Below the pieces are notes generated by a model that made no database searches, was not told where the DNA came from, and saw only the letters and a program-made list of their open reading frames with translations. A stretch of DNA of 64,000 nucleotides from an uncultured Sphingorhabdus sp. (GTDB lineage: Bacteria > Pseudomonadota > Alphaproteobacteria > Sphingomonadales > Sphingomonadaceae), in assembly GCA_947492905.1 (NCBI GenBank), contig CANLOL010000001.1:474578-538577 (forward strand), given 5' to 3'. Below, piece by piece: positions 26,946 to 36,474 of the stretch. Each line of letters begins with the position of its first letter. The first letter of the stretch is position 1. The translations under genes and the position numbers were made by a program.

Positions 26946-28079
26946 ATGGGGGCTTCAAACACTACACCTAAATATATGACCTTAGAGTCGCTTAGGGGCG
27001 TTGCTGCTTTATTTGTGACTTTGTTTCATTTTAACTTTGTCGCAGGCAATAGCAAATTACCTATCATTGCCGAAGGTGACATATTTGTAGATTTTTTCTT
27101 TGTGTTGTCGGGCTTTGTTATCGCCCACGCTTATCAAAATAAGATTCAGAATAATTTATCTTTTCATGATTTTTTCATTTTAAGAGTCGTACGAATTTAC
27201 CCATTACATTTATTCATGCTCTTCATTTGGTTGCTCTATATATTAGCAAAATATTTCGTCCATATCGCATATGGATTAGGCTCAGACCCAACCGAGCATA
27301 GCAATTTATATTCCTTCATCCTCAATCTTTTCCTACTCCATTCAATAGGTCTATTAGATAGCTTGTCATGGAATGCACCGTCATGGAGCATAAGTGTAGA
27401 GTTATTTGCCTATTTAATCTTTTTCGGGATTGTTGCATTATTCCGCAAGGCGACAGGGAAAATCTTATTCATTACATTAGCCGCTATTTCATACATCTTA
27501 TTAATCAGTTTTGCTGGTGAGACTCTTCTGCGGACCTTTGATTATGGATTATTACGTTGTTTAGGAAGTTTCTTTGTTGGTGCGGCTTTGCGTTCTTGGA
27601 CGCGCAATATATCTTATAATTCTCTTACAAAAAACAATGGTGTTTTAGAAGTTACATCACTCATGATCATGTTCTTTTGCGTATCACAAATTAGGGGATC
27701 CATATTATTTGAATTTTTAAGCTTCATGAGTTTTGGGCTAGTCATATTTATCTTCTCAATCCAAGAAAGAGGCGTCGTAAGCAAATTACTAAGAAGCAGA
27801 TTTTTGATCTTTTTAGGTGAAATATCTTATTCAATATATATGGTACATGCAATCATTGCATTTTCAGCATTTGATGCAGCAATTTATATCTTGAAAATGC
27901 CAGTTATTGAAACAGCGAGTGGTGGTAAATTAGTATATACAACATTCGCCCCTCTTTACATGATATTATATGTAGCTATTGTTATCTTAATATCTAAATA
28001 TACTTATAGTTGGATTGAAAAACCACTGCGCGATAAAGCAAAAACTTGGCTAATTGCTAAAAAGCAATCAGCGATATAA
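26946..28079 (+). CDS. Acyltransferase-3 family membrane protein
   Basis: A 377-residue integral membrane O-acyltransferase. The N-terminal signature YMTLESLRGVAALFVTLFHF (R-G and H in the first membrane segment) and FFVLSGFVIAHAY are typical, followed by about ten membrane segments and the C-terminal FLGEISYSIYMVHAI. Such proteins put acetyl or similar groups on surface sugars. It directly follows the initiating transferase, so it probably decorates the polymer repeat unit. Base composition is noticeably more AT-rich than the flanking genes. The acyl group and sugar position cannot be told. Confidence 0.9.
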   Translation: MGASNTTPKYMTLESLRGVAALFVTLFHFNFVAGNSKLPIIAEGDIFVDFFFVLSGFVIAHAYQNKIQNNLSFHDFFILRVVRIYPLHLFMLFIWLLYILAKYFVHIAYGLGSDPTEHSNLYSFILNLFLLHSIGLLDSLSWNAPSWSISVELFAYLIFFGIVALFRKATGKILFITLAAISYILLISFAGETLLRTFDYGLLRCLGSFFVGAALRSWTRNISYNSLTKNNGVLEVTSLMIMFFCVSQIRGSILFEFLSFMSFGLVIFIFSIQERGVVSKLLRSRFLIFLGEISYSIYMVHAIIAFSAFDAAIYILKMPVIETASGGKLVYTTFAPLYMILYVAIVILISKYTYSWIEKPLRDKAKTWLIAKKQSAI

Positions 28080-28115
28080 TGGAACCGTCATGACAAGAAT
28101 TTTAAAAGCGTAATC

Positions 28116-29444
28116 ATGACCTCTAGGATATCTTCATCTCAATCAGCACAATTGCGAAACTTAGCACCATCCAAGGCTAAGAAATCTTCCAACCCTGTCA
28201 TTGAGACTCTCAGCCTATTAGCGCTACCACCTGTTTTTATTTTTTACGCCTTTCTATTACCGCCCGAATTTGAAGTATATTTTGGCCCCGTAAGATTCAT
28301 GGCTTATCGCATAGCATTATTCGCTAGCATCCCATGGATTATCATTGGGTTAATCAATGGCAGGTTCAAACCGCATATCATTGATCTATTTGTCCTAACT
28401 TCGGCAATATGGCCATTATTTGCTTGGGGCCACCACAAAGATTTCTTTGGTGGTCTAGAGACAGGCGGCGCTACATTTTCTGATTTGGTTCTAACATGGA
28501 TGGTTGCGCGCATATCCTTTTCTGATCCCCATATTCTTGGAAAAATTTTACGCGCTATATTACCAGCAGTCATTTTCATTGCATGCGTTTTTTTTGTTGA
28601 GAGCCTTGGTGGGCGTCTGATCTATCGAGAAACATTCCAAGCACTATTAGGATCATCAGCCGAGCGCGGTGGAGCACTTAGCTATGAAGAACGGTTAGGG
28701 CTATTGCGTGCTTTTGGACCATTTGCTCACCCCATTCATGCTGGGATTTTAATCGCATCCTTTGCTCCGCTCTATTTGCCGCGTATCACCAAAAAATGGT
28801 CTTCTTTTAGCGGATTATTATCTTCTATTGGCGCGATCTTCACAGTCAGCTCTGGAGCTATATTATCTCTAATAATCGGTATAACCTTCTCTGCCTATCA
28901 AATGTTACAATTGCGCATAAACCAATTATCTTGGCGCCTTTTTGGTGTGTCATTATTTTTGTTTTTGCTATTTTTGCAACTTGTCTCACAAAATGGCGTA
29001 TTATCAATCATTGTTCGTTATTTGGCCTTTGGCGGTTCTGGTTATTTTAGACTTCTTATTTGGGAGTATTGCTTGATTGAAGTGAAAAACTTCCCGCTAT
29101 TTGGTATTGGTTCACGGCCATGGAGCAGACCATTATGGCTTGGTAGTACAGACACAATAGATGCCCATTACTTAGCATGGGCTACAACAATGGGATTATT
29201 AGCGGCAATCCCATTATTAATCGCAGCATTATATATCAATATTCGTCTATTTGGCTTGGGTGGCAAGAATAAAGATCGCTACACGATAGCAACCGTAATT
29301 CCGATAGCAATTGCCATAACCCTATTTAACATCAGCGCCTTTTTAGTTGCCTATTGGACGGTTTTATTGGTTTGGTATATATTTTTACTCGGCGCAGGCC
29401 TCACTATCATCCAAATGCAAAGCCAGAGAAAATTACCTCATTAA
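28116..29444 (+). CDS. Wzy/O-antigen-ligase-like membrane protein
   Basis: A 442-residue multi-spanning protein with about 10-12 predicted membrane segments and a large periplasmic loop rich in Gly and Arg (LLGSSAERGGALSYEERLGLLRAFGPFAHPIHAG). FPLFGIGSRPWSRP followed by DAHYLAWATTMGLL matches the pattern of the Wzy/WaaL family, where GxG and H residues face the periplasm. It is most likely the polymerase for this polysaccharide. A second family member occurs at 38956-40347. Which of them polymerises and which might ligate or terminate is unknown. The ribosome site is weak. Confidence 0.75.
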   Translation: MTSRISSSQSAQLRNLAPSKAKKSSNPVIETLSLLALPPVFIFYAFLLPPEFEVYFGPVRFMAYRIALFASIPWIIIGLINGRFKPHIIDLFVLTSAIWPLFAWGHHKDFFGGLETGGATFSDLVLTWMVARISFSDPHILGKILRAILPAVIFIACVFFVESLGGRLIYRETFQALLGSSAERGGALSYEERLGLLRAFGPFAHPIHAGILIASFAPLYLPRITKKWSSFSGLLSSIGAIFTVSSGAILSLIIGITFSAYQMLQLRINQLSWRLFGVSLFLFLLFLQLVSQNGVLSIIVRYLAFGGSGYFRLLIWEYCLIEVKNFPLFGIGSRPWSRPLWLGSTDTIDAHYLAWATTMGLLAAIPLLIAALYINIRLFGLGGKNKDRYTIATVIPIAIAITLFNISAFLVAYWTVLLVWYIFLLGAGLTIIQMQSQRKLPH

Positions 29445-29475
29445 TAATATTTTTCACCTTCCAAATCGGTATATA

Positions 29476-30207
29476 ATGATAAAACAACTAATTAGATCCC
29501 TAACACCCAAATTTATTCAAAATTCATATAGTGACTATATTCACAGCAGTTTTAACAAGCGCATGAAAGATAAAGATACGGGTGAGATATTTAACCACAT
29601 CTATCTGGAAAAAAGATGGGGTGCTGCCGATGATGAAGGATTTTCTTCAGGGTCAGGATCACGAGAAAAACATATTACAGAACCCTATGTAGAGGCCGTT
29701 ACTACCCTGCTGCAAAGCTATGATAAAAAACCAAATGTGGTAGATTTAGGTTGCGGTGATTTTGCAATAGGTTCGCGTTTGCGTCCTTTTTGCAACCAAT
29801 ATATTGGTTGCGATGTTGCGTCATCGGTGATTGAGCGCAATCAAAAAAGATTTGCCGATATGGATGTGACCTTCATGGTCAAAAACCTAGCAACCGATGC
29901 ATTGCCAGAGGGTGATATTGTTTTCATTCGCCAAGTATTACAACATCTATCGAATGACTTAATTTCTAAAGGGTTAGAAACAATTACCGCTACCTATCCT
30001 TATCTATTGTTAACCGAAGATATACCAATCGGCGAATTTAACCCCAATAAAGATATTCCTACGGGAGCAGATATCCGTCTGCGGCATAGCAGCGGCATTG
30101 ATATTACCAAAGCTCCATTCAATGTGAAGCCTCTTGAAACAGGGCAAATCTGCGATGTTATTCTCGAAGACAGCCGTATCGTATCAACGCTCTATCGTTT
30201 CAAATAA
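29476..30207 (+). CDS. Class I SAM-dependent methyltransferase
   Basis: A 243-residue Rossmann methyltransferase. Motif I VVDLGCGDFAIGSRL (about 91-105) and YIGCDVASSVIERN bind SAM, and VFIRQVLQHLSND is the post-motif helix. The start ATG at 29476 gives MIKQLIRSLTPKF. The longer frame overlaps the upstream membrane-protein gene. It follows that gene by 31 bases and is part of the same plus-strand run, meeting the convergent FkbM-type gene 3 bases after its stop. A sugar or glycolipid substrate in polymer synthesis is inferred from location only. Confidence 0.82.
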   Translation: MIKQLIRSLTPKFIQNSYSDYIHSSFNKRMKDKDTGEIFNHIYLEKRWGAADDEGFSSGSGSREKHITEPYVEAVTTLLQSYDKKPNVVDLGCGDFAIGSRLRPFCNQYIGCDVASSVIERNQKRFADMDVTFMVKNLATDALPEGDIVFIRQVLQHLSNDLISKGLETITATYPYLLLTEDIPIGEFNPNKDIPTGADIRLRHSSGIDITKAPFNVKPLETGQICDVILEDSRIVSTLYRFK

Positions 30208-30210
30208 ATA

Positions 30211-31005
30211 TCAATCTGCCCGCCAATATTTAGGTAATATAACATCGGGTAGATGAGGTGCATTAATTTGATCTAATGGATGCGGGAATTGAGTCGCATA
30301 ACCCTTGGCTTCCGCTCTATCTTTGCGAATTAACGTCATTTCTAATGCGCGCGGAATTTCAAATTCACCCGTGTCCACTTTACCGCCATAATTATTAGGG
30401 TGATTGTGCACGACATGGAAATGCTCGGTTAAGCGCGAGAAAACAGCGCTCATAATTTGAAACGCATGTTTGTCCATTAACCGTTCCATATCATGCAGCT
30501 CTAATAATATGATGCGAAAGCGCTTTAAGTTGCGCTCGGAAATATTGAGCAAAGTTGTCCACTCCGCGCCTTCAATATCCATTTGCAGCAATAAATCATC
30601 ATCACCCGGTTCATTTTCATCAATCCATGTATCTGACGTGATAAATAGATCATCATTCACAACACCCAGAAATTTCTTAATAAAATGCCCATCTTTATGA
30701 TCAACCGGATTCACATCAACCGTTGCATCGGCCATATAACATGGGATACCGCGGTTAATGAGTTCCATCTCAAACGTGGCGCGGTCATCGACTCCAGGAG
30801 AGAAACACGCCTTTATCCCCTCTAAATCATCGGGCAGCGCATAACCACCATCGCCTTCTATGCCCAGACGGATGAATGGCATGTCTATTTTTACGGGCCA
30901 TAATGTCTTCAACAGGGATTTAACGGCATCACTATCGCTTTTCATAGCCACTGTGACGCCAGCCTTTATCGCAAGTGATGAAATCAAATATTTTAATTTT
31001 GGCAC
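30211..31005 (-). CDS. FkbM-like methyltransferase
   Basis: A 264-residue protein with the FkbM-type layout: GIEGDGGYALPDD near residue 48, an acidic CFSPGVDDRATFE motif I region, and LLLQMDIEGAEWTTLLNI followed by RIILLELHDM, where MDIEGAE is the family hallmark. These enzymes O-methylate sugars or polyketides. It starts with GTG at 31003-31005, preceded by GAGGGA about 11 bases away. The gene lies 16 bases after a DUF6492 gene on the same strand and points against the plus-strand run, so the locus is built from several blocks. Confidence 0.75.
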   Translation of the reverse strand: MPKLKYLISSLAIKAGVTVAMKSDSDAVKSLLKTLWPVKIDMPFIRLGIEGDGGYALPDDLEGIKACFSPGVDDRATFEMELINRGIPCYMADATVDVNPVDHKDGHFIKKFLGVVNDDLFITSDTWIDENEPGDDDLLLQMDIEGAEWTTLLNISERNLKRFRIILLELHDMERLMDKHAFQIMSAVFSRLTEHFHVVHNHPNNYGGKVDTGEFEIPRALEMTLIRKDRAEAKGYATQFPHPLDQINAPHLPDVILPKYWRAD

Positions 31006-31021
31006 TATTTTATGTCCCTCT

Positions 31022-31882
31022 TCATATGAAACGATTATATATTTTGTCAGTATCTTCTTCGCTCATCCCCAGATTGGATTGAACCAAAACCGCACTATGA
31101 TGATCTTGGAGATCATCAACAAATTTATCAACTTGTTTGCTGTCTGTTAAATCATAATGCCATGAACAATGGCATAATTCGTCCGTGGTACGCTGTAAAT
31201 GATCCTGATGGCTGCCACTAACGTCACTGTTGAAAACACCGTAAATAATATATTCTGAAAAACGAAAATAGGATGCCAATACCGCATACCAAGGGCGCCA
31301 ATGTTGGCCATCAATATGATCTATCATCATCTGCACCACTTCGGGTTTCCATGGCACGGCAGTAGAAATATAGTCGCTACCAAAATAGTTTTTAACCGGA
31401 ATATTTAATGCCTTTGCCGCAGCTATATGCCATTTTTGATGCGTTGCTTTATTGGCTGCTCCTGGTGCATTATAGAGTATGGCTTTACCGTCTCGATAAA
31501 GCGTATCAGAAGTAATCGGTTTAATAAAAATAGCATCGCTATCAACAATAATGGCCATATCTTCGCGTAAAGACGCCGTGAATTTTATTTTGATAAGCTG
31601 CTGAAATATCCATGGGCGCACAATCGCACCCCAAAGCGAGAGCCAATAACGTTTGCCGCGAAAGGAAAAATATTTTAGCTGCGGCAGCAATTGATCAGTG
31701 GTTATTATCTGGCGTTTTTCACGCGCCAAATAGGCAAAATCATCATAATCAACTCTATCGATCAAAACATAATGCACCACATCGGGCATCACCTTGTCGA
31801 TGGAATCGCACAGCCTTTTAAAGCGCTCTAAATCCCCTGTATAAGTAACAGTAACAAGGCAAAATTTCTGATCTGTGGTCAT
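31022..31882 (-). CDS. DUF6492-type putative glycosyltransferase
   Basis: A 286-residue protein with a GT-A-like start (FCLVTVTYTGDLERFKRL) and a D-x-D candidate at MAIIVDSDAIFIKP, the metal/nucleotide-sugar site in GT-A enzymes. The repeated Trp/Tyr-rich block RGKRYWLSLWGAIVRPWIFQQ and YFGSDYISTAVPWK match the uncharacterised DUF6492 family often found in polysaccharide loci. It has no membrane segment. Together with the GT4 gene upstream and the FkbM-like gene downstream it forms a minus-strand block. Transferase activity is an inference from the fold. Confidence 0.7.
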   Translation of the reverse strand: MTTDQKFCLVTVTYTGDLERFKRLCDSIDKVMPDVVHYVLIDRVDYDDFAYLAREKRQIITTDQLLPQLKYFSFRGKRYWLSLWGAIVRPWIFQQLIKIKFTASLREDMAIIVDSDAIFIKPITSDTLYRDGKAILYNAPGAANKATHQKWHIAAAKALNIPVKNYFGSDYISTAVPWKPEVVQMMIDHIDGQHWRPWYAVLASYFRFSEYIIYGVFNSDVSGSHQDHLQRTTDELCHCSWHYDLTDSKQVDKFVDDLQDHHSAVLVQSNLGMSEEDTDKIYNRFI

Positions 31883-31952
31883 ATTATGAGAATTTTTCTG
31901 CGTGTTTTAAACTATATTAGTGTCATTAGCGCAAAGCGCAGCATAAATATAT

Positions 31953-33149
31953 CTAATTTACCGATAAAGCGCTGTGCAGCCCGTCACGATATTTATTTAC
32001 GATTGTATTGCGCTGAAAATTGAGCGGCGCATCCGATATTTGCCAAGCTCGCAAATCATCTTTCATCTGCTTTTGATCCCGAATAGATTTTTGCATTGCA
32101 TGGGCAATAGCGTCAACATCATCCGCAGGGACCGCTTGGGCAAAACTATGCCCATCAAAATAACCATCAACGGCTGCATCTTTAGGATAAATAATAGGAC
32201 ATCCTGCCAATAGGCTCTCAGCAAAGACCATACCATAGCTTTCTTTGTTCGATACCATAGCAAAAGCAGCGGAATTGTTCATTCTTTCCTGAATTGCCGA
32301 TGGTTCAAGCGGACCGTGCAAATATATATTATCCATAGCCTCTATGCGTTTCTCCAACATAGCAACCAATGCATCATCGCCGCCGCCATATATATCGAGC
32401 GATAGCTGCTTTACATCCTCTGCCCCACCGCCAATTTCAAAAGTCGCAGCCTTTTGCGCAGCCTGCGCTAATCTGTCAAAATTCTTAAGCTTCCAATGCC
32501 GCAAGTGAAAAGCGCTCATAATCTGAGCATCATGATTGATCTTAGGAGCAATAATATCCTCTGACCCACTGATGCAAGGCAGCATGATAGTCTTGCCTGC
32601 TCTTTTGCCCAAAACTTTTTCGCAATAATCCAATGCCCAAGGCGCAAAAGGAAATATTACCGCTGCATCATGAAAGATGGTGCGGTAAATCGGCCATAAA
32701 TCGCGGCGTATATTCAATATACTCCTATCACTATTGCCTTGGATGGAAATGGCAAAGGGTATATTGAAATTTTGTGCAATTTTCTGCGCAATCAGACCCT
32801 CTATGCTCAATTTATGACCTTGGATAAGCGCAGGTTTTATACCCTTTTTCACAATATCCTCTGATAATCTATCCGCTAAGGCATAGAGTGAGGATTTCAT
32901 GAATAGGCCGCGCGATGGGGCATGATAGCCCCAATCCGAAGAAGCGAGCGCGCCATCAAATTCTATGATAGGCCAGCCGCCGCTTATCCAATTTTTCAAT
33001 CCATTTAGTGGCAATAATGGCAATCGATTGAGCGAATAAACATGATGATCAAAGTCAGCATTGGTGGCTTCAACTAGATTCGCAATGGCCCGCGTTTTAG
33101 CGGAAATATGACTATCGGGGTAATCGCATGAGATGTGAATGATAGTCAT
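31953..33149 (-). CDS. GT4 family glycosyltransferase
   Basis: A 398-residue GT-B glycosyltransferase. The start MTIIHISCDYPDSH is followed by an acceptor domain with HKLSIEGLIAQKIA and a donor domain with IYGGGDD, NIYLHGPLEP, and the E-x7-E region SNKESYGMVFAESLLAGCPII, which holds the nucleotide-sugar-binding glutamates. A frame start 8 codons upstream exists but gives an unusual N-terminus. It is the first gene of the minus-strand block with DUF6492 and FkbM-like genes and diverges from a GT2 gene. It probably adds one sugar of the repeat unit. Donor and linkage are unknown. Confidence 0.85.
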   Translation of the reverse strand: MTIIHISCDYPDSHISAKTRAIANLVEATNADFDHHVYSLNRLPLLPLNGLKNWISGGWPIIEFDGALASSDWGYHAPSRGLFMKSSLYALADRLSEDIVKKGIKPALIQGHKLSIEGLIAQKIAQNFNIPFAISIQGNSDRSILNIRRDLWPIYRTIFHDAAVIFPFAPWALDYCEKVLGKRAGKTIMLPCISGSEDIIAPKINHDAQIMSAFHLRHWKLKNFDRLAQAAQKAATFEIGGGAEDVKQLSLDIYGGGDDALVAMLEKRIEAMDNIYLHGPLEPSAIQERMNNSAAFAMVSNKESYGMVFAESLLAGCPIIYPKDAAVDGYFDGHSFAQAVPADDVDAIAHAMQKSIRDQKQMKDDLRAWQISDAPLNFQRNTIVNKYRDGLHSALSVN

Positions 33150-33264
33150 ATTTGAATCCGTGATTTTAATCATAATATTATTATAAAATTTAACATTATG
33201 AATTCGTAATGTTCGATGATAATATCTAATTTATAACAAAGCAAAAATATAGATAGCCAGAAAT

Positions 33265-34245
33265 TTGTCCAAAACCATATTATATGACCTCTCGATAGTT
33301 ATCGTCAATTATAACACATGCGAAGTCACGGCCGCGTGCATAGAATCCATCCTGCAAGATACGGCAGGCTTAAAGATAGAAATCATCATTGTTGACAATC
33401 AATCATCCGATAATAGCGTTCCATATTTGCGCGATAAATATCCAATGATAAAAATCATACAAAGCCCAATAAATGGCGGCTTTGGTTATGGTAATAATAT
33501 AGGGTTTCGCCAGTGTCAGGGCGAATATATTTTGGCCCTAAATTCCGACACAGAAGTCAGTGGCGCGATATTAAGGCAAGCCATAGACTATATGCGCGTG
33601 AATCCTCAAATCGGTATCTTGGGTCCTAAAATAGTCTATAATGATGGACGTTTGCAAAATAGCACATTGCGCCATATCAGCTTGGTTACATTATTCTGGC
33701 TTATCTTTCTACCTGGTCCAATGGTCGTACATAATAGATTTATGGGCGATCATCGTTATGGGCGATTACAGCATGATCAAGTGCAGAGCGTTGAAGCCGT
33801 CATGGGCAGCTTTATGATGATGCCGCGCTCTATCATAGAAGCAACTGGCGGATTTGATATGCGTTTTTTCATGTATAGCGAAGAGGCTGAACTCGCCCAT
33901 CGTGTCCTTAAATTGGGCAAAGAGGTTATTTACTATCCGCATATTACCATAATGCACCATAGCGGATATAGCACCAAAGGCATGTCCGAATGGCAAGCAG
34001 TGGAAATGGCCAAAAGCATCATCATATTCCTGCGTCTGACGCGCAGTCCATTAGCAGCATGGATAGGGACGGCTTTCATGCTATGCAAAGATATTTTGCG
34101 ATTACCTTATTATCTTGGATTAAAGATATTAAAATCAAAAAATACGCATAAATTTAGGCCAGGCCTTAGCCGAATGAAGTTTTTACTTTCTGCGATATTC
34201 AAACAACCAAAGGGTCAGAATATTAGTTTGCCAGAGGGCATATAG
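33265..34245 (+). CDS. GT2 family glycosyltransferase
   Basis: A 326-residue GT-A family 2 enzyme of the rhamnosyltransferase-like type. LSIVIVNYNTCEVTAACIESI at the N-terminus is the nucleotide-binding strand, IIIVDNQSSDNS the conserved D, ILALNSDTEVSG the D-x-D-like motif, and MGSFMMMPRSIIEATGGFD with FFMYSEEAELAHRV the catalytic region. The only in-frame start near the domain is TTG at 33265, with a poor ribosome site, so translation may be low. A C-terminal hydrophobic helix may associate with the membrane. Probably adds a sugar to the lipid-linked repeat unit. Confidence 0.88.
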   Translation: MSKTILYDLSIVIVNYNTCEVTAACIESILQDTAGLKIEIIIVDNQSSDNSVPYLRDKYPMIKIIQSPINGGFGYGNNIGFRQCQGEYILALNSDTEVSGAILRQAIDYMRVNPQIGILGPKIVYNDGRLQNSTLRHISLVTLFWLIFLPGPMVVHNRFMGDHRYGRLQHDQVQSVEAVMGSFMMMPRSIIEATGGFDMRFFMYSEEAELAHRVLKLGKEVIYYPHITIMHHSGYSTKGMSEWQAVEMAKSIIIFLRLTRSPLAAWIGTAFMLCKDILRLPYYLGLKILKSKNTHKFRPGLSRMKFLLSAIFKQPKGQNISLPEGI

Positions 34246-34326
34246 ATGCTAAACACCCACCAAATCAGCTACTGGCAGAATATGGTATACATTATTCACC
34301 TAGATTATTTTTGAACAGGCTTATCT

Positions 34327-35013
34327 ATGATTCATAAAACCATGTTATATCTCTCGTCTGTTTTTCGAAAAGGCAGAGCAAAACATATCAAGCGGATAAT
34401 TGATGGACTCTATGATGGTGGTCAATTTAGTGCCGACAAACCAATGAAGGTGATAGATGTTGGCGGGGCAGCGCACTATTGGGAAAATATTGGATTAGAA
34501 TATTTACGTTCGCGCCATGTCCATATCACATTGGTGAATTTGGGCGATGTTCCAGATAGTTCATCCGATATTTTCACCTATGTTAGTGCATCGGGCTGCG
34601 ACCTATCGCTTTATGATGATAATAGTTTTGATCTTGCCCATTCCAATTCTGTGATTGAACATGTTGGCGATTGGTCAGAAATCACCAAATTTGCATCTGA
34701 AATGCGCCGCGTCGCACCGCATTATTTCATGCAAACGCCTTATTTTTGGTTTCCAATAGATCCGCATTATTATCTCATGCCCTTTTTTCATTGGTATCCT
34801 CGGCAAATCAGGGTTTGGTTGCTGCAACATATCCCAACGCGCGCCATTGGCAGAATAAAGGATTTTCATGAGGCCAATTTGTCCGTCGATAGCGTTAACC
34901 TGCTGGATGGCAAACAAACACGTTACCTTTATGATGATGGTAAATTAAGCTATGAGCGCATATTGTTGATTTTGCCCAAATCAATTATCACCAGCAATTA
35001 TAAACAAAGCTAG
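34327..35013 (+). CDS. Methyltransferase-like protein (class I, divergent)
   Basis: A 228-residue protein with a SAM-methyltransferase layout: KVIDVGGAAHYWENIG (weak motif I, GG instead of GxGxG), HITLVNLGD, then YDDNSFDLAHSNSVIEHVGDW, the usual motif before the fourth strand. The C-terminal half is aromatic and His-rich (YFWFPIDPHYYLMPFFHWYP), seen in methyltransferases of sugar or lipid loci. It is the first of three methyltransferase genes in a row on the plus strand. Substrate unknown. Confidence 0.75.
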   Translation: MIHKTMLYLSSVFRKGRAKHIKRIIDGLYDGGQFSADKPMKVIDVGGAAHYWENIGLEYLRSRHVHITLVNLGDVPDSSSDIFTYVSASGCDLSLYDDNSFDLAHSNSVIEHVGDWSEITKFASEMRRVAPHYFMQTPYFWFPIDPHYYLMPFFHWYPRQIRVWLLQHIPTRAIGRIKDFHEANLSVDSVNLLDGKQTRYLYDDGKLSYERILLILPKSIITSNYKQS

Positions 35014-35061
35014 AGAAATAAGCTGCTCTAAGATTTTGATAGTGCAGATTTAAGGAAATTT

Positions 35062-35721
35062 ATGTCTTCATTGCCCACCAAAGAATTTCGAACATCCTAT
35101 CATGACCATATTCGCCATGACGTTGTACCGCACATCCCAAAAAGCGGCGGGCAATTGCTCGATCTTGGAGGCGGTATAGGGGCGACTGCTGCTGAAGTTC
35201 GCCGATTGGGCTTAGTCGATCAAGCAGGCGTTGCCGATATGATTGATAACAGTATAGAAGACACAAAGTTAGATTTCACCTTTCAGGGCAATTTCGAAGA
35301 CCCCTCATTTTTAGATAATATCGTCGCACAACGCGGCAAATTTCAGATGATATTAGCACTCGATATTTTAGAACATTTGTTAGACCCTTGGACCATGGCT
35401 AAGCGTTTGGCCGACTCCCTAGATGAAGGCGGTTATATGGTGGTGAGCATCCCCAATGTTAGAAATTTTAGGGCATCGGTCCCATTATTGTTGCAGAATA
35501 AATGGGATTATCAAGATGATGGCATATTAGACCGCACCCATTTGCGCTTTTTTGTGCGCTCAACCGCTATTGATTTAATGGAACAAACAGGGTTAAAGAT
35601 TACAAAAGTAACGCCCTCTGCATCGGGCGGCCGAGCGGTGAGATTATTCCGAGCCTTAACATTTGGCCTGCTCAATAGCCTTACCGATCGTCAATATATC
35701 ATTGTCGCGCAAAAAATATAA
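35062..35721 (+). CDS. Class I SAM-dependent methyltransferase
   Basis: A 219-residue methyltransferase. LLDLGGGIGATAAEV (about 30-44) is the SAM-binding motif, ALDILEHLLDPWTMAKRL and GGYMVVSIPNVRNF follow, and DRTHLRFF is the C-terminal family block. It resembles the gene directly downstream (shared LEHL-DPW, S-PN and D-THLR-F pattern), suggesting an old paralogous pair with different acceptor sugars. A ribosome site AAGGAAA precedes the ATG. Location implies a role in methylating the polymer or its lipid carrier end. Confidence 0.85.
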   Translation: MSSLPTKEFRTSYHDHIRHDVVPHIPKSGGQLLDLGGGIGATAAEVRRLGLVDQAGVADMIDNSIEDTKLDFTFQGNFEDPSFLDNIVAQRGKFQMILALDILEHLLDPWTMAKRLADSLDEGGYMVVSIPNVRNFRASVPLLLQNKWDYQDDGILDRTHLRFFVRSTAIDLMEQTGLKITKVTPSASGGRAVRLFRALTFGLLNSLTDRQYIIVAQKI

Positions 35722-35780
35722 ACATGGGCTATGTTTATTAATAGTTGCAATTATCATTCAAATATTAGGATTAATTTAGA

Positions 35781-36470
35781 ATGGCTGATCAAACTCCTGT
35801 GAAAAACAAAAGTTCATCCGACTTAGAAAGCAGTTATGAGATAAAAACAGAACATTATTTCGCAGGTGTTCGTAATGATATGCTTGATTTAATTCACGAA
35901 AAATCCCTCAATATCCTTGAAATTGGCTGTGGTAGAGGTGCTACTGGAAAATCTGCTATGGAAAGAAACATAGCAAAGCATTATATTGGCATTGAGTTGA
36001 TGAAAGATGCGGCGCATGAAGCTAAAAAATGGCTTTCACATGTAGAGGTAGGTGATGTTGAAAAAATGGACCTCAATCGATTAGATGGTCCATTTGATGT
36101 CATTATATGTAGCGAAGTATTAGAGCATCTTCATGATCCATGGATAATGGTAGAAAAGTTATCTCAGCTGTTAAAAAAGGGTGGTATTATCATTGCAAGT
36201 TCACCCAATATTGCGAGCAAACCCATCATTACGGCTTTGTTAAAAGGTAATTTTGAATATACTGAATTTGGAATTATGGATCAGACGCATCTGCGTTGGT
36301 TTGCGCCCCAAAATTATCGTAAAATGTTTACCGATGCAGGATTACAGATAGAAGTCTACCAGCCCGTAAGAGAAATAAGTTGGAAAGCAAAATTGATCAA
36401 TGGGTTGAGCTTTAACAAATTTGATCATTTATTTTGGAACCAAACAATGATTAAAGCCAAGAGAGTATGA
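35781..36470 (+). CDS. Class I SAM-dependent methyltransferase (paralog of preceding gene)
   Basis: A 229-residue methyltransferase. ILEIGCGRGATGKSA (motif I), HYIGIELMKDAAHEA, VIICSEVLEHLHDPWIM, SSPNIASKP and DQTHLRWFAPQNY are visible. It shares motif order with the upstream paralog, but its DNA is much more AT-rich and it uses different codons, so the two were probably brought together, not duplicated in place. It lies 59 bases after that gene and converges with a glycosyltransferase gene 4 bases past its stop. Confidence 0.85.
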   Translation: MADQTPVKNKSSSDLESSYEIKTEHYFAGVRNDMLDLIHEKSLNILEIGCGRGATGKSAMERNIAKHYIGIELMKDAAHEAKKWLSHVEVGDVEKMDLNRLDGPFDVIICSEVLEHLHDPWIMVEKLSQLLKKGGIIIASSPNIASKPIITALLKGNFEYTEFGIMDQTHLRWFAPQNYRKMFTDAGLQIEVYQPVREISWKAKLINGLSFNKFDHLFWNQTMIKAKRV

Positions 36471-36474
36471 ACCA

